DNA of 64,000 nt from Allodiplogaster sudhausi (taxonomy: Eukaryota > Nematoda > Chromadorea > Rhabditida > Diplogasteridae). The DNA is taken from the NCBI GenBank assembly GCA_945643635.1, contig CALZFC010000005.1, forward strand, positions 3,023,001-3,087,000. The letters run 5' to 3'. The position numbers and the translations under genes were made by a program. Shown here piece after piece: positions 11,862 through 24,600 of the stretch. Under the pieces are notes generated by a model. That model ran no database searches and had not been told where the DNA came from. It saw only the letters and a program-made list of their open reading frames with translations. Numbering within the stretch: position 1 is the stretch's first letter; each line of letters opens with the position of its first letter.

Positions 11862-12591
11862 TTCGGCCGGCTACAACTCCACCGAGAGCCTGGCCTGACT
11901 AGATGAAATCGTGCATAATAAAGTGCAGAAAGCGCATAATGAAAATATGTTGTCTGTTGGTAAAAAATAGAATGTTTGAACAAGGATATCCAGCTATAAG
12001 ATGAATAGCCATCAATTTCCGACCGAAAATATGCTTTTTGCTTGTTTACACAAAACCTTTGCCCCGACCGGGATCGAACCCGGACCTCTTGCATGGTAGT
12101 TTAGAGGTTGAATATCGTTACTTAAGTGCAAATTCCCAAAACACGTACCCTTCGATTTTTTTTAACTTTGCTATTTTGTAGCAAATTTCACGGGCTTTCT
12201 TTCTATATACTTCTTACCTTGAGCACTGGGGGTGTTTTGGCCTGAAAAACCCGAAAAACCCACTTCTCAAATAATTTTTTGCGATTTTTACAGCTTAAAA
12301 GTTATTTTCAGGAAACGTCACCGCGACCTTCTTTAAAGAGAATATTAAGAGCTATCTACTGAAAAAAAGAGATTTCAAAAATATTAAAAAATAACTGATT
12401 TATGGGCACTGGAATTTTGGCCTTAAATCGCTATTATCTCGAAAGAAATTTTTTTTCGAAATCACGATTATACCATTTTAAAGAGCATGTCGAGTAGTAC
12501 AAATGATCAAGTTTTCATCAAATTTAAAAATCAAAAATTTCCTAGTACAGCGCTGTATTGCGCCCTGCTCGACTCTTACAGATAGGCTGTC
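11602..12591 (-). repeat. Right inverted repeat (intact arm)
   Basis: An uninterrupted reverse complement of the left arm. It includes (TA)n at about 11807-11859 and the mirrored tRNA-like B-box near 12060-12097. Confidence 0.88.
11807..11859. repeat. (TA)n microsatellite
   Basis: A perfect TA run of over 50 bp in the right arm. The left arm has only a short ATATATATA at the same place, so it expanded after insertion. Confidence 0.95.
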
Positions 12592-12595
12592 TTAA
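12592..12595. repeat. TTAA target-site duplication, right
   Basis: TTAA directly outside the right arm, matching 7621-7624. Confidence 0.8.
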
Positions 12596-12996
12596 GAAAC
12601 ATTCTAATCAACGACTGTAATCATATTTTTAACCACTTAATTAACTATTATAGCACCTGCCCGAGCAAAGGAGTCACAGGAGAGAGCAACGAGGGCGGGC
12701 TCCTTAGGGTCCATGACACCGCTTGCGGGGTCGACACCCAGAAGCTTCATGTTCGTGGTCTTGAAGGCCAATACGATACGGCAGACGAATAGATCACCTA
12801 AGATTAAATATTATATCTTATTCCCACAAGTAAATATTTAAAAAAAATAGGATAATTTAACACTAACCGCAATATTGAATGGAACGAGAAAGTCTTACAT
12901 TAGAAACTTGATGTGGAGGTGTCGTCGTAGGGGCATTGAAGTCGACCTTGGAATTTGGCGGAGTAGCGAAGTCGCCAGGAAGTGGAGAGGAGTGCA

Positions 12997-13340
12997 GAGA
13001 ACAGTTATTTGGCAAAATTTCGCAATCACGCGAATCAGAGATCAAAGCTTCAAAATGTGTACTTGCAAATTTCAATGGAATTTTGAACTCCATTGAACTT
13101 TGCAAATGCAGATCTTCTCTGATCTACACTTGCAAAGTTCAATACGTGCTCGGAACTAGAACTTTTGAGACTATTTTATCAGTATTGCAAAATTTTGACA
13201 AATATTTGGTTGAACTTTAATTATAAAGAAATTTTCGCCGCCAGAAAATCATATAAAAGGGGCTTTCCAGAGGCTTTCTCATCAGTCGTTGACTGCGCTT
13301 CTCTGCTCTACTCTCCACTTCACTTCTCCTTCCTCAAGCC
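12997..13340. promoter_or_regulatory. Head-to-head MSP promoter region
   Basis: The spacer between the divergent MSP pseudogene and the intact MSP gene. It has an AGATCT site at 13110-13115, which I recall as an element upstream of C. elegans msp genes. It has an imperfect palindrome (13063-13079 against 13089-13107, TTGCAAATTTCAATGGA type) with a third half-copy at 13128-13142. A TATA box lies near the intact gene. Confidence 0.55.
13252..13259 (+). promoter_or_regulatory. TATA box of MSP gene
   Basis: TATAAAAG lies about 80 bp upstream of the ATG. An initiator-like TCATCAGTC about 25 nt downstream (about 13277-13285) fits a short 5' leader. Confidence 0.7.
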
Positions 13341-13959
13341 ATGGCCGAGTCCATTCCTCCTGGCGACATCATCACCCAGCCCAACTCCAAGGTCGTCTTC
13401 AACGCGCCCTACGACGACAAGCACACCTACCACATCAAGGTATTTTTCAGCGTTCCCTATGCCATAATTTATTCTCATATCCTAGTCCTGCTCTCGTTCA
13501 TCTGTTATCTCATCCCCGACATCCACATGGTTTATTTATGGTTCCAAAGCCTCTGAGAATGGAAATTTTAATTTATTCCCATGTTCAGGTGATCAACAGC
13601 TCTGCGCGCCGCATCGGCTGGGCTTTCAAGACCACGAACATGAAGCGACTCGGGGTCAACCCAGCTAGCGGTGTCCTCGACCCTAAGGAGCCCGTCCTCG
13701 TTGCGGTCTCCTGTGACGCCTTCGCCTACGGGCAGGTACAGTGATAATAGTTAATAAACATGATTACTATCTTTGATTTACAAGACTGCTTATAGTAGTC
13801 TCTTTAAATCATTCATTCCAGGAGGACACGAACAACGACCGCATCACCATCGAGTGGACCAACACCCCGGATGGCGCCGCCAAGGAGTTCCGCCGCGAAT
13901 GGTTCCAGGGCGACGGCATGGTCCGCCGCAAGAACCTCCCCATCGAGTACAACCCCTGA
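13341..13959 (+). CDS. msp: Major sperm protein (MSP)
   Basis: Intact gene for the nematode major sperm protein. It is the cytoskeletal protein whose filaments drive amoeboid sperm crawling, and it is also a secreted oocyte-maturation signal. Three exons (13341-13439, 13589-13735, 13822-13959) give 127 residues, the standard MSP length. The sequence has the usual start region [40 protein letters not shown], the conserved [19 protein letters not shown], and the end [20 protein letters not shown] before YNP and the stop. It is soluble, with an immunoglobulin-like fold and no signal peptide. Two introns are present, whereas most C. elegans msp genes as I recall have none. Identity to the family is beyond doubt. 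A broken copy lies head-to-head on the left. Confidence 0.98.
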
Positions 13960-16511
13960 AGCCACTCCATCCTCCTTTCTCCTTCTCTCCCTTCTCTCTT
14001 CACTCTCAACAAATTTCTTGATAAAACATGTGGTCAATTTATAAATGTAAGTCAGCGTGCTGCAATTTAAAAACTGAGGACTGATTTTGTGTTAATCCAT
14101 ATATGGCCGTTGATGGGAATATTTTGACGCTCTTTTTATTCTGTTTATAAATGGGTTTGGATTATTCGTGAGCCATCATTGATTGCCTCCTTTTTCTTCT
14201 TTGATCGTTCAACGTTCACTGGGCACGCGTCGCAATGCGAAAACTGGTCCATAGAGAAAGGGAGTGTGAGAGAGTGTGTGGATGTGAGAGACGGAGAATA
14301 GTGAGACCAGAGGGGAGGATAAAGCGGAAAGACCAAGGGGAGCTGCTTCGAATACCCTTATGAGGCAACACTTGCAATGCTGATGTGAGTGATATCACAT
14401 TCCAAGCCATTTTACCTTTTACTTCATCTTATTTTTGATCTTTTCACAATTTTATAACGAATTGCAACTGTTCCAAAAATATAAACGATAGGTTGTTCTT
14501 GCTCCCTGTAATCCTCGTGTTAGGGAAATGATGTTGCAGTGCGACAGAGTGGCGCAAGTTTTTCTCTGCATTCGTCTCACTGACTTAACGATCGATAAAG
14601 GAAAGTGATGTAACTGTCCGAAGTCGTGGATTGAAATTGCGTGTTCTCATTCCTTCCAGGACCATTTCCTTCTTCGTGCAATCCATCTTTTATGGTCCCA
14701 ATCACTTTTCTTTTTTTCTCTATCCTTTCACTCCGATCTTTTCTCTCGATTTGCCATGCTGATTTCTGCGTCCCTGTCCATGAATTTGTACTGACTGTGT
14801 AATATTCTCTCAGCCATCAAAACGGAAGTCTTACATCTTCAACAAACAATAAACAAAACCCCTTCTCTCATTAGTTAAGATCATATCACTCTTAATAACG
14901 CAATTGCAAGGAATGCATATAGGCGGTTGCATATTCTTATGTGGCATTTCCGGTTTTGTCTTTTATACTGTATCTTTCATACTGTATCGTTTAGTTAGAC
15001 CGTCGGACGGCCTTCTCATCGTGGGTCTATCGAAATGCTCGAGGAAGTGGCTGTCTTTCTCCGCCGTCTCAGGTACTGTGAACCTGCTTTGCTTTCTTTT
15101 GTCTTTCCCCCATGGTCCATTATGTCATTGGAGAGTGACAGCGGCATTTCCGGTGAGTCGTCTCCTTTCCACTCTCCCTTTCCCCGCCCACCTTATTCTT
15201 TTACCAGCCGCCGTAATAAAATCACACGAAGAGTGAAATGTTATCAATCAGTCATAACAATGAAAAGATCACACTGAATAATATTTATGCCGGGAAAACG
15301 TAAATTGTTCTGATTATCGCTAGGTTGATTTTAGGATAAAGTCTTGCTACAATGAAACTCAAATGATTTTTTTAAGAGCATACATACATACATACATAGA
15401 ACTATCAATCTCATCATTAATATATATATATATATATATTTATTTATTTATTTATTCATATATTTAAAAATAGTTCAAAAAACTAGTCCAAAACAGCTAC
15501 AATGTTGACAGAATTCTCCCTCGATTCGAATTCAGCAACTGTGATTTAGCTCCCTTTTCCTTTGGTCCTTGCATTATCAGCTGCCACGATCATTAAAAGT
15601 GCATTCGTCAAGTTCTTCCTCTGAACTCTTCCACTCTCTCAAATTCTCTTCTTCTCTTTTTATGATCGCATATATTTCGTTCAACTCCTCCTCTTTCATT
15701 CTGAACCGTCTTGACAACCGGATTCTCAGCTCTTTGCGACGAACACAATTTTTATAGCTTCATTCTAAATATAGCCGAACTTGGCTAAATCAGAGCCTTT
15801 CTTCTGATAAGAGGTCACAAGTGAAAATAGAGATAGCACATGACTATTAAAAGTATCTTTGATCAAATGTCATCAATCACAGTAATTTCAATGATCGATC
15901 TGGATCATGACGTCTTTTAACCCATTGCTTAATTACTTCTAAATTCTACATAAAAATTAAAGGCCTTTCACATGTCAATAAAACTGTAGTGCATGGATAG
16001 TGCAATATCATTGAAGGGCATCTTTAGAATGTTTGGCACTCTCTATCTCCTTCTCTCTCACACACTCTCTCCCTCTCTCTTTCTTTTCCTCTCTCGCTCT
16101 CTAGATTTCCTCCTTTCCTTTTCTTCAAACCTTTCTTTAGCCACCTCCCTCGATTCTCCCCTGGGGCCATTTCGCCAAGAGGGAAGAGTCTCAGAGAGTA
16201 GAGAGATGAAAATGAGCCCCGGGGCGGAGAGTCCGACTGCTCGTGCTGGCCTTCTCAGAATGCAGCGGATACCTTCTTTGGAAAGAAGTCTTCCGAAGTG
16301 AACTTTTAAGGAGAGAAGAAGATAAACTGGCTCATTCAATTCGTTCCTTCTACATAAAGTCTAATGTTGTTAAATGTATCTGGGAGATGCCCAGTCTGAA
16401 GAAAAGAATCGTGTGCACTTCTAGGGCACTTCTTAGCTGGCCAGAAGTGTTTCCTCTTTCTCATTCTAAGAGTCAACAGTTCTATTTTTACACCAGATAT
16501 AATCAGTCTCT

Positions 16512-16527
16512 CGTCGTCGTCGTCGTC

Positions 16528-16575
<48 letters not shown>
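16512..16575 (+). repeat. (CGT)n then (CT)n microsatellite
   Basis: About six CGT units run directly into about 22 CT units. Confidence 0.95.
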
Positions 16576-16578
<3 letters not shown>

Positions 16579-17461
16579 ACCCGTAATATTCTTTTCAGAT
16601 TATTGAGAAAATGATGAATGCCGAAGGTTAAGACAATAACATGAAAGAAGGAAAAGTGGAATGGCCCTCCTGTCATTTTCATTTTGACTTTGAACTCGTC
16701 GTTCGTCATGCTTCGGATGCTCTCTTGTCTTCTGTTTCTTCTTCTCTGAACGTCCTCTTCTCTGCTCCCGATATTGCCATCGTTGGCATCTGAAGAGAAA
16801 GAGCCTCGTCCCCGTCTCCAAGGCTTATTCCTCCCCCACGTCTTTGCCTATTCTGAAGATGAGAAAAGCTTGTCTCACTCAATTCATTCGACGATGGAAA
16901 CAGACAACATTCAGTGGACTTCTCTAAGTGCTTCAAGATATCTTCTCTTTAACTTTTCTGCTTCCTATTTGTTAAATGTGAATTTCTTGCCTTCACTGCC
17001 ATCTTCTCTGGAGGACTGCACTCTTACACGCAATGGCTGCAGCTGCAGTGGCCCCCGCTACATCCAGATAACGCAGATGCTCTTGTCTTGCCCTCTGTCT
17101 CACTCATTCTGTATCGTTTCTTTCTGTCATGTAATTTGTCATGTTCATTTCGACAATTTGGGTCTTGAAAGTGTCGTCTGAAATTGTTTACAGCAAATTT
17201 CGCATTTTTTTTCAATCGTAGTGCAATAAGCTTTAACGGTTTCTACCTTTGTGCAAGGTCTTTGAATGTCATTCCAAATTTCCCCTTATGCCCTCAATTT
17301 TTGACTAAAACGATTCCAATGATGGAAACCAGGAATGGTCTCGATTCTCACAATATCTCCCTCTTTATTTAATCATACCGAGTAATGCGAATTAGCAGTG
17401 CAATCATCTTCAGCTGTCCCGTTCACATTTGAGGAATTGCCGGTCTCGTCCATATCTAAGC

Positions 17462-17494
<33 letters not shown>

Positions 17495-17503
17495 TCTGTT
17501 GCA

Positions 17504-17543
<40 letters not shown>
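17462..17543 (+). repeat. (CT)n microsatellite
   Basis: Two CT runs separated by a short break. Confidence 0.95.
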
Positions 17544-17548
<5 letters not shown>

Positions 17549-18970
17549 TTCATGTTTCTCTTTCTCTCTCTTTCTTTTTCTCTTTCGCCGTCTCCCTCCC
17601 TCTCTCTCTATTTATATAGACTTCCGACCTCCCCCTCAGAAATGCCCTTGGAATTGATTGCGCCTTGCGGTGTATGCATGCTATAAGACTGTGCCTTCTC
17701 AGCAGCTGAAATCTTTCTTTTCTTTGTTGGTGCATTGCTTTTCCTGCCGATTTGCCTTGGCCGTTCTTCATTCGAGGAAAGCCACTCGGGAGATCTTTCC
17801 GTGGCAATCGCTCGTTAGGCTCCAGAACGACGTCGGGAATATCATCTTTCGCATGGCTTCTCACTTTCCTGTCCTCTTCTCGTATTGGCAGTCCAGTTGC
17901 TGTTTCTGGCTCTCTTCTCCTCTTTGCCTGAGGGAAGTCGATCCTCTCCCGTTGCTCAGTGACTCTTTTGGCTGTCGTGGTGACATCGACGGCGGAAAAG
18001 AACAAATGTTCGAAGCTTGCCCGGAGAAAAAATACTCCGCCCGTTGGCGAGAGCGGATGTTTCAGCATTTTTTATAGAATAAGAAATAGAAAAATATAGT
18101 CAAACGTTAAAAGCACTGTATTTGAAGTCTGTGTGCCTATATTTATTAACTATTATTTTACACCAGAGATTATTCATGTCTGGATAATGAAAAGAAAGAA
18201 ATTGAAGAATGAATACTTTGTGCACAATCTGAGCATTTCGTACAGCAGCATTTCTTTTTTATTTTTAACTACTTTACCTGATATTCATTTGTACATCCCC
18301 TTGCTCTGTCTTTCTCTGTTCCCTCTCATCATTGCCTGCTCTCTCCCCGTCCATGTGCCATCTGCATTTTTCACTGCTCAGCTGGCAAATGTCAAGCGCG
18401 CCCGGTGGACGGTAATTCCCAAACCGATCATGTTATATTTCCCTGCTTGGAAACTGACTCCCTTCCAATTCTCTCTCCTTCTCCAACTCTAACATTTTCC
18501 CTTGAACTCGTTCGTTTTCGCCCTCTCTCTCTCTCTCCTTTTCTCTCTCGCCTGCCTCTCTCTGTACTTCTCTCTCTCACTCTATTCCTCTCTCAGCAAG
18601 CATGAACTCTCATTGCGTCACCATCTTCGTGCACTCGCTATAGCTTTCTTCTATCTCTCTCTCTATTTCTCTTCCTTTCTATAAATCTCTTGATGATCAC
18701 TTCCGCCCATTCCATTCCTTTTCGTCTTCATTTTCCTTCCCCCATTCAGTCTCCTTCGAATATCACAGAGCAGAGCTCACGCGCGCTCATTTCGCGTGTG
18801 TCTCGGCCTGTTATTGCAGTGGAGTAGAAAGAGAAGAAGCTTGGCTGAGCTGCTCCCCCCCCCCTTCCTATATTGGGGATCACCACCCACCAAAGTATAC
18901 AAACCATTCGTGTCTGCACGTCATCCTTGCCCCCAGAGGCATCTGGCCATCTGTTGTGGAATAGCCTCCC

Positions 18971-21139
18971 ATGTCTCCTCCTTCCATCTCGCACCCTTCC
19001 CTTGCCAGTCAGTCCCTCCGTGCCTCCGCCTCCTCCCTCCAGCCTCCGCCTGAGGCAGTCGACTACTCCTTCGCCAAGGAAGTGTAAGCTCTCTTCCTTC
19101 TCTCTCTTCTGCCTTCAAATTCTCTTATGTTAAGTATTGCTGATAGAGAGCGCAGTTGCTCCGCTTTTATTTGTTTGGTGTGTTATCTAACTTCTCGATT
19201 GTGGTGTAGATCCTTTTCTTCTTGTATTTTGATCAGTCTTCTATTTTAGCCTGACACCATTATCATTTCCTCTTTCGGAATGTTCCGGAAGGTGTCAGTT
19301 TGTATGCGTGTGCATGTACAACAAATCAGCCACCGTAGAGTTGATCATCCGCACAGTGACACCGGAAGTTGCCGGTCGATAAGGAGAAAAGTAGAGAAAG
19401 AGAGAAAGAGACGGAGAGAGACGGAGAGAGAGAGGGAGAAAGAGAGAGGGATGGTAGGCATTAAGGGGAGAAGCAGACAAGGAGAGATGGGTGAGTGATA
19501 CCGTCTCTGACTGAGAGAGCCGCCCTCTGAAAACTTGATCCGATTGAGAAGGTGAAAGATAAGAGAGAATAAAAAAGGAAGAGAACTAAAGAAATGTTCC
19601 TCTTAACTCCTCTGACTTATCTCCTTTTTTGTGTCATAACGGACTAAAAATAACACTGCATTTCCTTTTTATCCGCTATCAAATGAAAATGATCAAAGTT
19701 CTTCTTTGAGAAACTTTAAAGATCTAAGATCTGCGACATTCCACAGTGGTGTTCGTAGCGAAATGCCTGTCATACTTTTTAATGAGAAAATTTGTGAATG
19801 TTTTTCAACCTTCCTACAATCATACAAGCTATATTTGTGACCAATGGAAATATTCACTTATTTTGCATGTTAAGGTTCCGGGCTTTTTTCTTAATTCTGT
19901 TCTTTGGAACAAAGGCTCTTGTCCTAAACAGAAGATTGAGCAATGAACTTGACAGCTCCTTGAGAAGCATGAAAACAAAAGAGTACAGGAAAGAGAGGAG
20001 GGAGGGCCGAAAATGAAGCGACGCCCAAACAAAAGCAAGAAAAGCAGCGACTTTTAGATGTATTGAGAATGGACAGAGCGGGCGGAGGGCTTCAGAAGGC
20101 AATCTCATGGGACGGTCAAGTTCTCTCTCATTCTCACTCTTTCCCTTCTTCTCGCTTCCTCTCTCACCCTTCCTTTTTTATCTTCTCCCGTGTTCTAGGT
20201 AGGATACCGGCTGTTTTCCTACTCCGGAAGTAACATCATTCTGAAAATACACGAGTACAGAGAACGACTTGAAATGTAGTCATCTGATGGGGAGGCCCAT
20301 TACCCATAACGGCCAAAGTCCTAAACCATGGAAATCCGCCATGAGAAAATATTCTCGAATGTGATTCTGAGAAGTGCCGTTTTCTTTTGCAGAAGACGTG
20401 ATGAGTGTCGTGTGCCGATTCTGCTAGGAGACAGCGACAACGAAGAAGAGTCAGAAGAAGCAGAGAAGGCCGCCGACACTGCCAGCCACGACAGAAGCAC
20501 GACGACGATGAGGAGGAGGTCACAACAAACCAACTACATTCATTCTTACTCTGCTTACACTTACATAGAAGAGTTAATATGCCTCTCAAATGTGTATATT
20601 ATTGATACTTTTTAATTCAAAGCGATAAGAGAACTTGACTTTTTTCAATCGATAATGATAGTTGATTGAAGATCGAGTGGAATATTGTACGACAGCAGCA
20701 TCAACGGCAGCGCGAGAGCATGACACAGTTCCTATCACGTAAGTATTTCCATTCCCTCTCCTGTCTCCTTTCGGTTCTATTTCCCTTTGTCGGCTCGCCC
20801 ATAAATGACATTCTCTCCAAGACAATCTCACCCTGACAATGAGACAAAATGAATGCGTGAGTTTTATGAGGAGATTAAAATTATTTTTGTAAAAACAGCC
20901 ACCTCTTCAAATTCATAGCTTTTAATTCTTAGCTAATGCCTTGAAAATGCAAAGTGCTTATGTAAATGATGCGAGTGTAATCTGTTGTCATGTTGCATTA
21001 TTGCATCAGGCCATTTTGTACAGCCGCGGAAGATCTCATTGTTCTCTATTTCGCTCACTTCATCAGTCACTCGCTCAAACACTCTCTTTCCATCTTTCTA
21101 GCTTCTTTATTTCTCTGTTCCCTCACTCTCAATCCTCCA

Positions 21140-21171
<32 letters not shown>

Positions 21172-21419
21172 TTCTCTTCCCTCACTCTCCATCCTCCACA
21201 AACTCTCTCTCTATCTCTCTATCTCTCACTTTATCTCTCTCTCTCTCTCCTCGTGACTGCTGCTGATCTCACTACTAGTGAATGAGGAGCACGATATGCT
21301 CCCAATCATTTGAACCGTGACATTTGGTCCCGTGTCCAAGAAGGGAGATGTCTCGGTAGACTGAAGTATGTAGATGGTCTAGTGCTTCACCTCCTTTCTC
21401 CTATTTTCCTAATCTCTCT

Positions 21420-21450
<31 letters not shown>

Positions 21451-21607
21451 CTTCTCTCGATCTCCTTCGCTCTCTCTCTCATCAATGAACCCTGTACTGA
21501 TCACTTCTGCCACCTTATCCAAAGTTCTCCATTCATCAACCTGTGTTCTTTTGCAGCTTTTCTATTTTTGGCGCATTTCTCGAATCGCTCCCCATCCGCC
21601 CAATTTC

Positions 21608-21657
<50 letters not shown>

Positions 21658-24600
21658 TTCCCCCTGTCAATCTATTTCGTGTCTTTGCAATTGCCTGGTC
21701 ACCTTTCATAATTTTGAACTGTGAATAGTCATCGGTCTTTTAAACTGAATCCCACAAATTCCTTTTTGTTCTCCCTCTATGAGCACAAAAAACATGACAT
21801 CGAAAGATGATCAATGACAGAGGAAACTATGCTTACCTTTTCTACGAATATTAACGCATGCTACGCGAGAAAAAAAATGCTGCAACAAGATAAATTAAAA
21901 CACCATCAAAACAATTCAAGAAAACAAAGCGAACATTGTTAACAGGCTAATTTACAATCCTGCAAGGCGAACAACATAAATCATGTAAAAAATTTTCTTC
22001 TCGAGCGCTCGAACAACGTTTCTCTTCAACTTCGAGACAAAAGTGCTACCTTTGTCTTTTTTAAGAAAAGAAACCAATTCATAACCTAATGCGGACAAAG
22101 ATAGTTTTGCACATTCACATCTTTGTAGCTACATAAGCTTCACAAAGTATTCATTTGGATCGGCTTTTTAGAGAGAATAGAATAGAAATTCACCCATTTT
22201 GTCCGCCTTTAATTAGAAGTTATCAAGGTACCCTTGTAGAATCAATAAGCGGTATAATCAATGTACTCCTAGACACTTTTGATGCCACTCCTCTGCAAAG
22301 GTTACTGAGCGTTGTTAGGTGGTTGGTGCACAGCTTAAGTTGTCAATCCCATGAGTTTCCATGCACTGAATGGCAGATTCTCCCCCTTTGCAGGTCAGTA
22401 CCAGAATGTGGTGCACTTCTTCGTGGAGGACTGGTTCCTCTCTGCTCTCCTCGGAATCGTCACTGCTCTTCTCTCCATTGGTGCTGATGTTGCCATCGAA
22501 TATCTCCTTCATTGTCAGTTTATAAGTTTACGGCATATTCTCGAATGATATAAAATGCTCTAATACATATATGGAAAGTGAATGCGCGTGATTGTAGTCC
22601 GCCTTCACATGTACGAGTACACGTCTTCCCTGTCCGTCTACAGCGGCTTCGCCTACTGGATCCTGCACATTTCAGTGTGCGTGACTTTCGCCTCCGTTAT
22701 GTGCAAGTACATCTCGAGCCAGGCAGTCGGTGCGTCTTTTTTTCCTTGCCATTCTTTGTCCTGTCATAAGATATTTCAAGAAATTTTTTTACTAAATGAA
22801 TGTTAAATTTGCAGGATCCGGCATTCCGGAGGTGAAAGTGATAATCAGCGGCTTCGTCCTCAAGAATTATCTCTCCTTCCGCACTCTCGTAGCCAAGGTC
22901 ATCGGGCTCATCTTTACTCTCGGAGGGGGTCTCCCTGTCGGAAAAGAGGTCTGTATCGCTCAAGCCTGTCTTTGAACTAACAATAGGGATCTTTTTCCAC
23001 TTTCTCTCTTTTGCGATTGCAATAAAATGCTAATTTCGCAATTTATACCGACTGTAGAGGCGTCGTCAATTGTAAGTACTATGCGCTCACAATATGCACT
23101 GCCCGAAATCCAGACTGCATCGTCCAGGGTCTCCTCAATTACACCCCAACCACTTGCAGGGTCCCTTCGTGCACATGGGGGCCATCGTTGCCTCTCTTCT
23201 CACGAAGGCGACCACTGCCTGTCGCTACAATGAATTCTTCTCCAACGAGGGAAGACAGATGGAGATGCTCTCCTCTGGCTGCGCTGTCGGAATCGCGTGC
23301 ACTTTCTCCGCTCCTGCTGGGGGTACTTTTCATTTGTCTTTAATATGAAACATAAAAGTTTTACTTATGATTTCTAGCGAATGACAAATTCAGCTGTGCT
23401 CTATGGTATCGAGTCGACATCGAAGTACTTTGCCGTCAAGAACTACTGGCGCTCGTTCTTTGCAACGACTTGCTCTGCTCTTGTTTTCCGCTTCGCAATG
23501 GCTGCTTTAGTTCCGCCTCATATTGGTTAGTGTAATCTGGCAATCCGGACGCTGATGGGGTCACGGGCCAAGCAAACACATCAAAATAATGCTTCCTCAA
23601 ATCCCATTTTATAATTTTGCCTAATTGCAAGTAAAATCTATATTTTGAACAGTCCTCTTTTCAGCTGGCACAATCACCGCCTACTATCAAACAAGCTTTC
23701 CGAATGAAGTCTTTCTGGTTGAGGAAATTCCACTTTTTATCCTTCTTGGGTTTGTTCACTCTCTTCTTTTTGCAACGATTTTACTGGAAAAGTTTAATAT
23801 TTTATATAAAATGCTAAAGGCACCGCTACCTTTTCCATAAATGTAGCGTGTTGTGCGGTCTTGCTGGCGCTTTGTTCATTGTGACTCATCGTCGAATCGT
23901 GCGACTGCAACAGCGGAATCCGATTATACGCACCGTCTTCACAAAGAGGTTAGAGATATGTGTGTACATACAAATATACATTTGTCTATTTCAAACGGCG
24001 CAATTTTTTAGTTGTAAGCGATCAAAAAATAAATAAGAAAATGTCCAGCCCAATCACCTACACGGCGTTTGCCGCTGTGCTTGTTGGGGTGGTCACGTAC
24101 CCGGAGGGACTCGGTCGCTATCTCGCTGGAAAGGTTTGCATACGTAATTTTTTTATATGTTATTTCTGCAAGTGGTAGTTACATGAACTTTTTCATACAA
24201 AACAAAGCCGATTTGTTGAATTAGCTGACGTTCCGCGAGTCCCTGGCCGACTTCGTTGCAAACTGCACGTTCACACTGTCGAATGAGTCTGCGATTGGCT
24301 GCTCTCCCCATCTCATTCAACACTGGACTGGCGGAGATGGCTCTCTTCATCCTCTTGTCACTCTCGCCTGCTATCTCCTCATTTATGTCAGCTCAACTGA
24401 CAACTCAGTTGTTATATCCTTCTCTACTTCATCAACAACTTTCAGTTCTTCCTGGTCGCCCACTGCATTACCCTCTACATTCCTTCCGGTATCTTTGTTC
24501 CTTCCTTCGTCGTCGGCGCATGCGGAGGCCGACTTATGGGAGAGGTTTCTGTCGTTTCTTTCACGAAATTATTCATTTTCCGTCGTATATTTCGGTGTGA

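Larger units (their letters stand above)
7625..12591. mobile_element. Non-autonomous DNA transposon with ~0.9 kb inverted repeats, TTAA-flanked
   Basis: The ends read inward GACACCCTGTCTG and GACAGCCTATCTG, each preceded by TTAA. The left arm is 7625-8441 plus 10946-11055, interrupted by a LINE. The right arm is 11602-12591 and is the reverse complement of it with scattered differences and an extra (TA)n run. About 545 bp (11056-11601) lie between the arms. No transposase is seen. TTAA duplication is the habit of piggyBac-like elements and some others such as Kolobok, but the tip sequence is not the usual piggyBac CCY. So I call it only a TTAA-target, long-TIR element. It sits in intron 2 of the MSP pseudogene. 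Without the LINE it would be about 2.46 kb. Confidence 0.85.
7525..12996 (-). pseudogene. Major sperm protein pseudogene, split by a transposon
   Basis: A decayed copy of the intact MSP gene at 13341-13959, on the opposite strand. Exon 1 remnant is about 12905-12996 (PLPGDFATPPNSKVDFNAP, then small deletions that break the frame, and no ATG). Exon 2 remnant is about 12658-12790 ([20 protein letters not shown] onward through [16 protein letters not shown]). Exon 3 remnant is 7525-7592 (DTNNDCIIVEWNNTAEGA) and is truncated, since the part matching the MSP C-terminus is missing. Exons 2 and 3 are 5 kb apart because a TTAA-flanked transposon (7625-12591) lies in intron 2. The intact gene's intron 2 is only 86 bp. 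Confidence 0.9.
13960..18970. other. Intergenic or 5' flank of chloride channel; no confident gene
   Basis: Five kilobases with no gene I can support. It holds many pyrimidine-rich stretches and a (TA)n/(TTTA)n patch near 15420-15460. A short exon-like frame, MSLESDSGISG with a GTGAGT donor at 15120-15152, might be an alternative first exon of the downstream channel. A 172-codon minus-strand frame (17550-18068) resembles no family I know. Confidence 0.4.

Noticed and set aside
7625..12591. Calling the TTAA element piggyBac outright
   Set aside because: The target fits, but the tips (GACA...) and arm length do not, and no transposase is present.
17550..18068. A 172-codon minus-strand frame, charged
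   Set aside because: Its low-complexity C-terminus lies in a CT repeat, there is no family match and no clear splice partners. Left unannotated.
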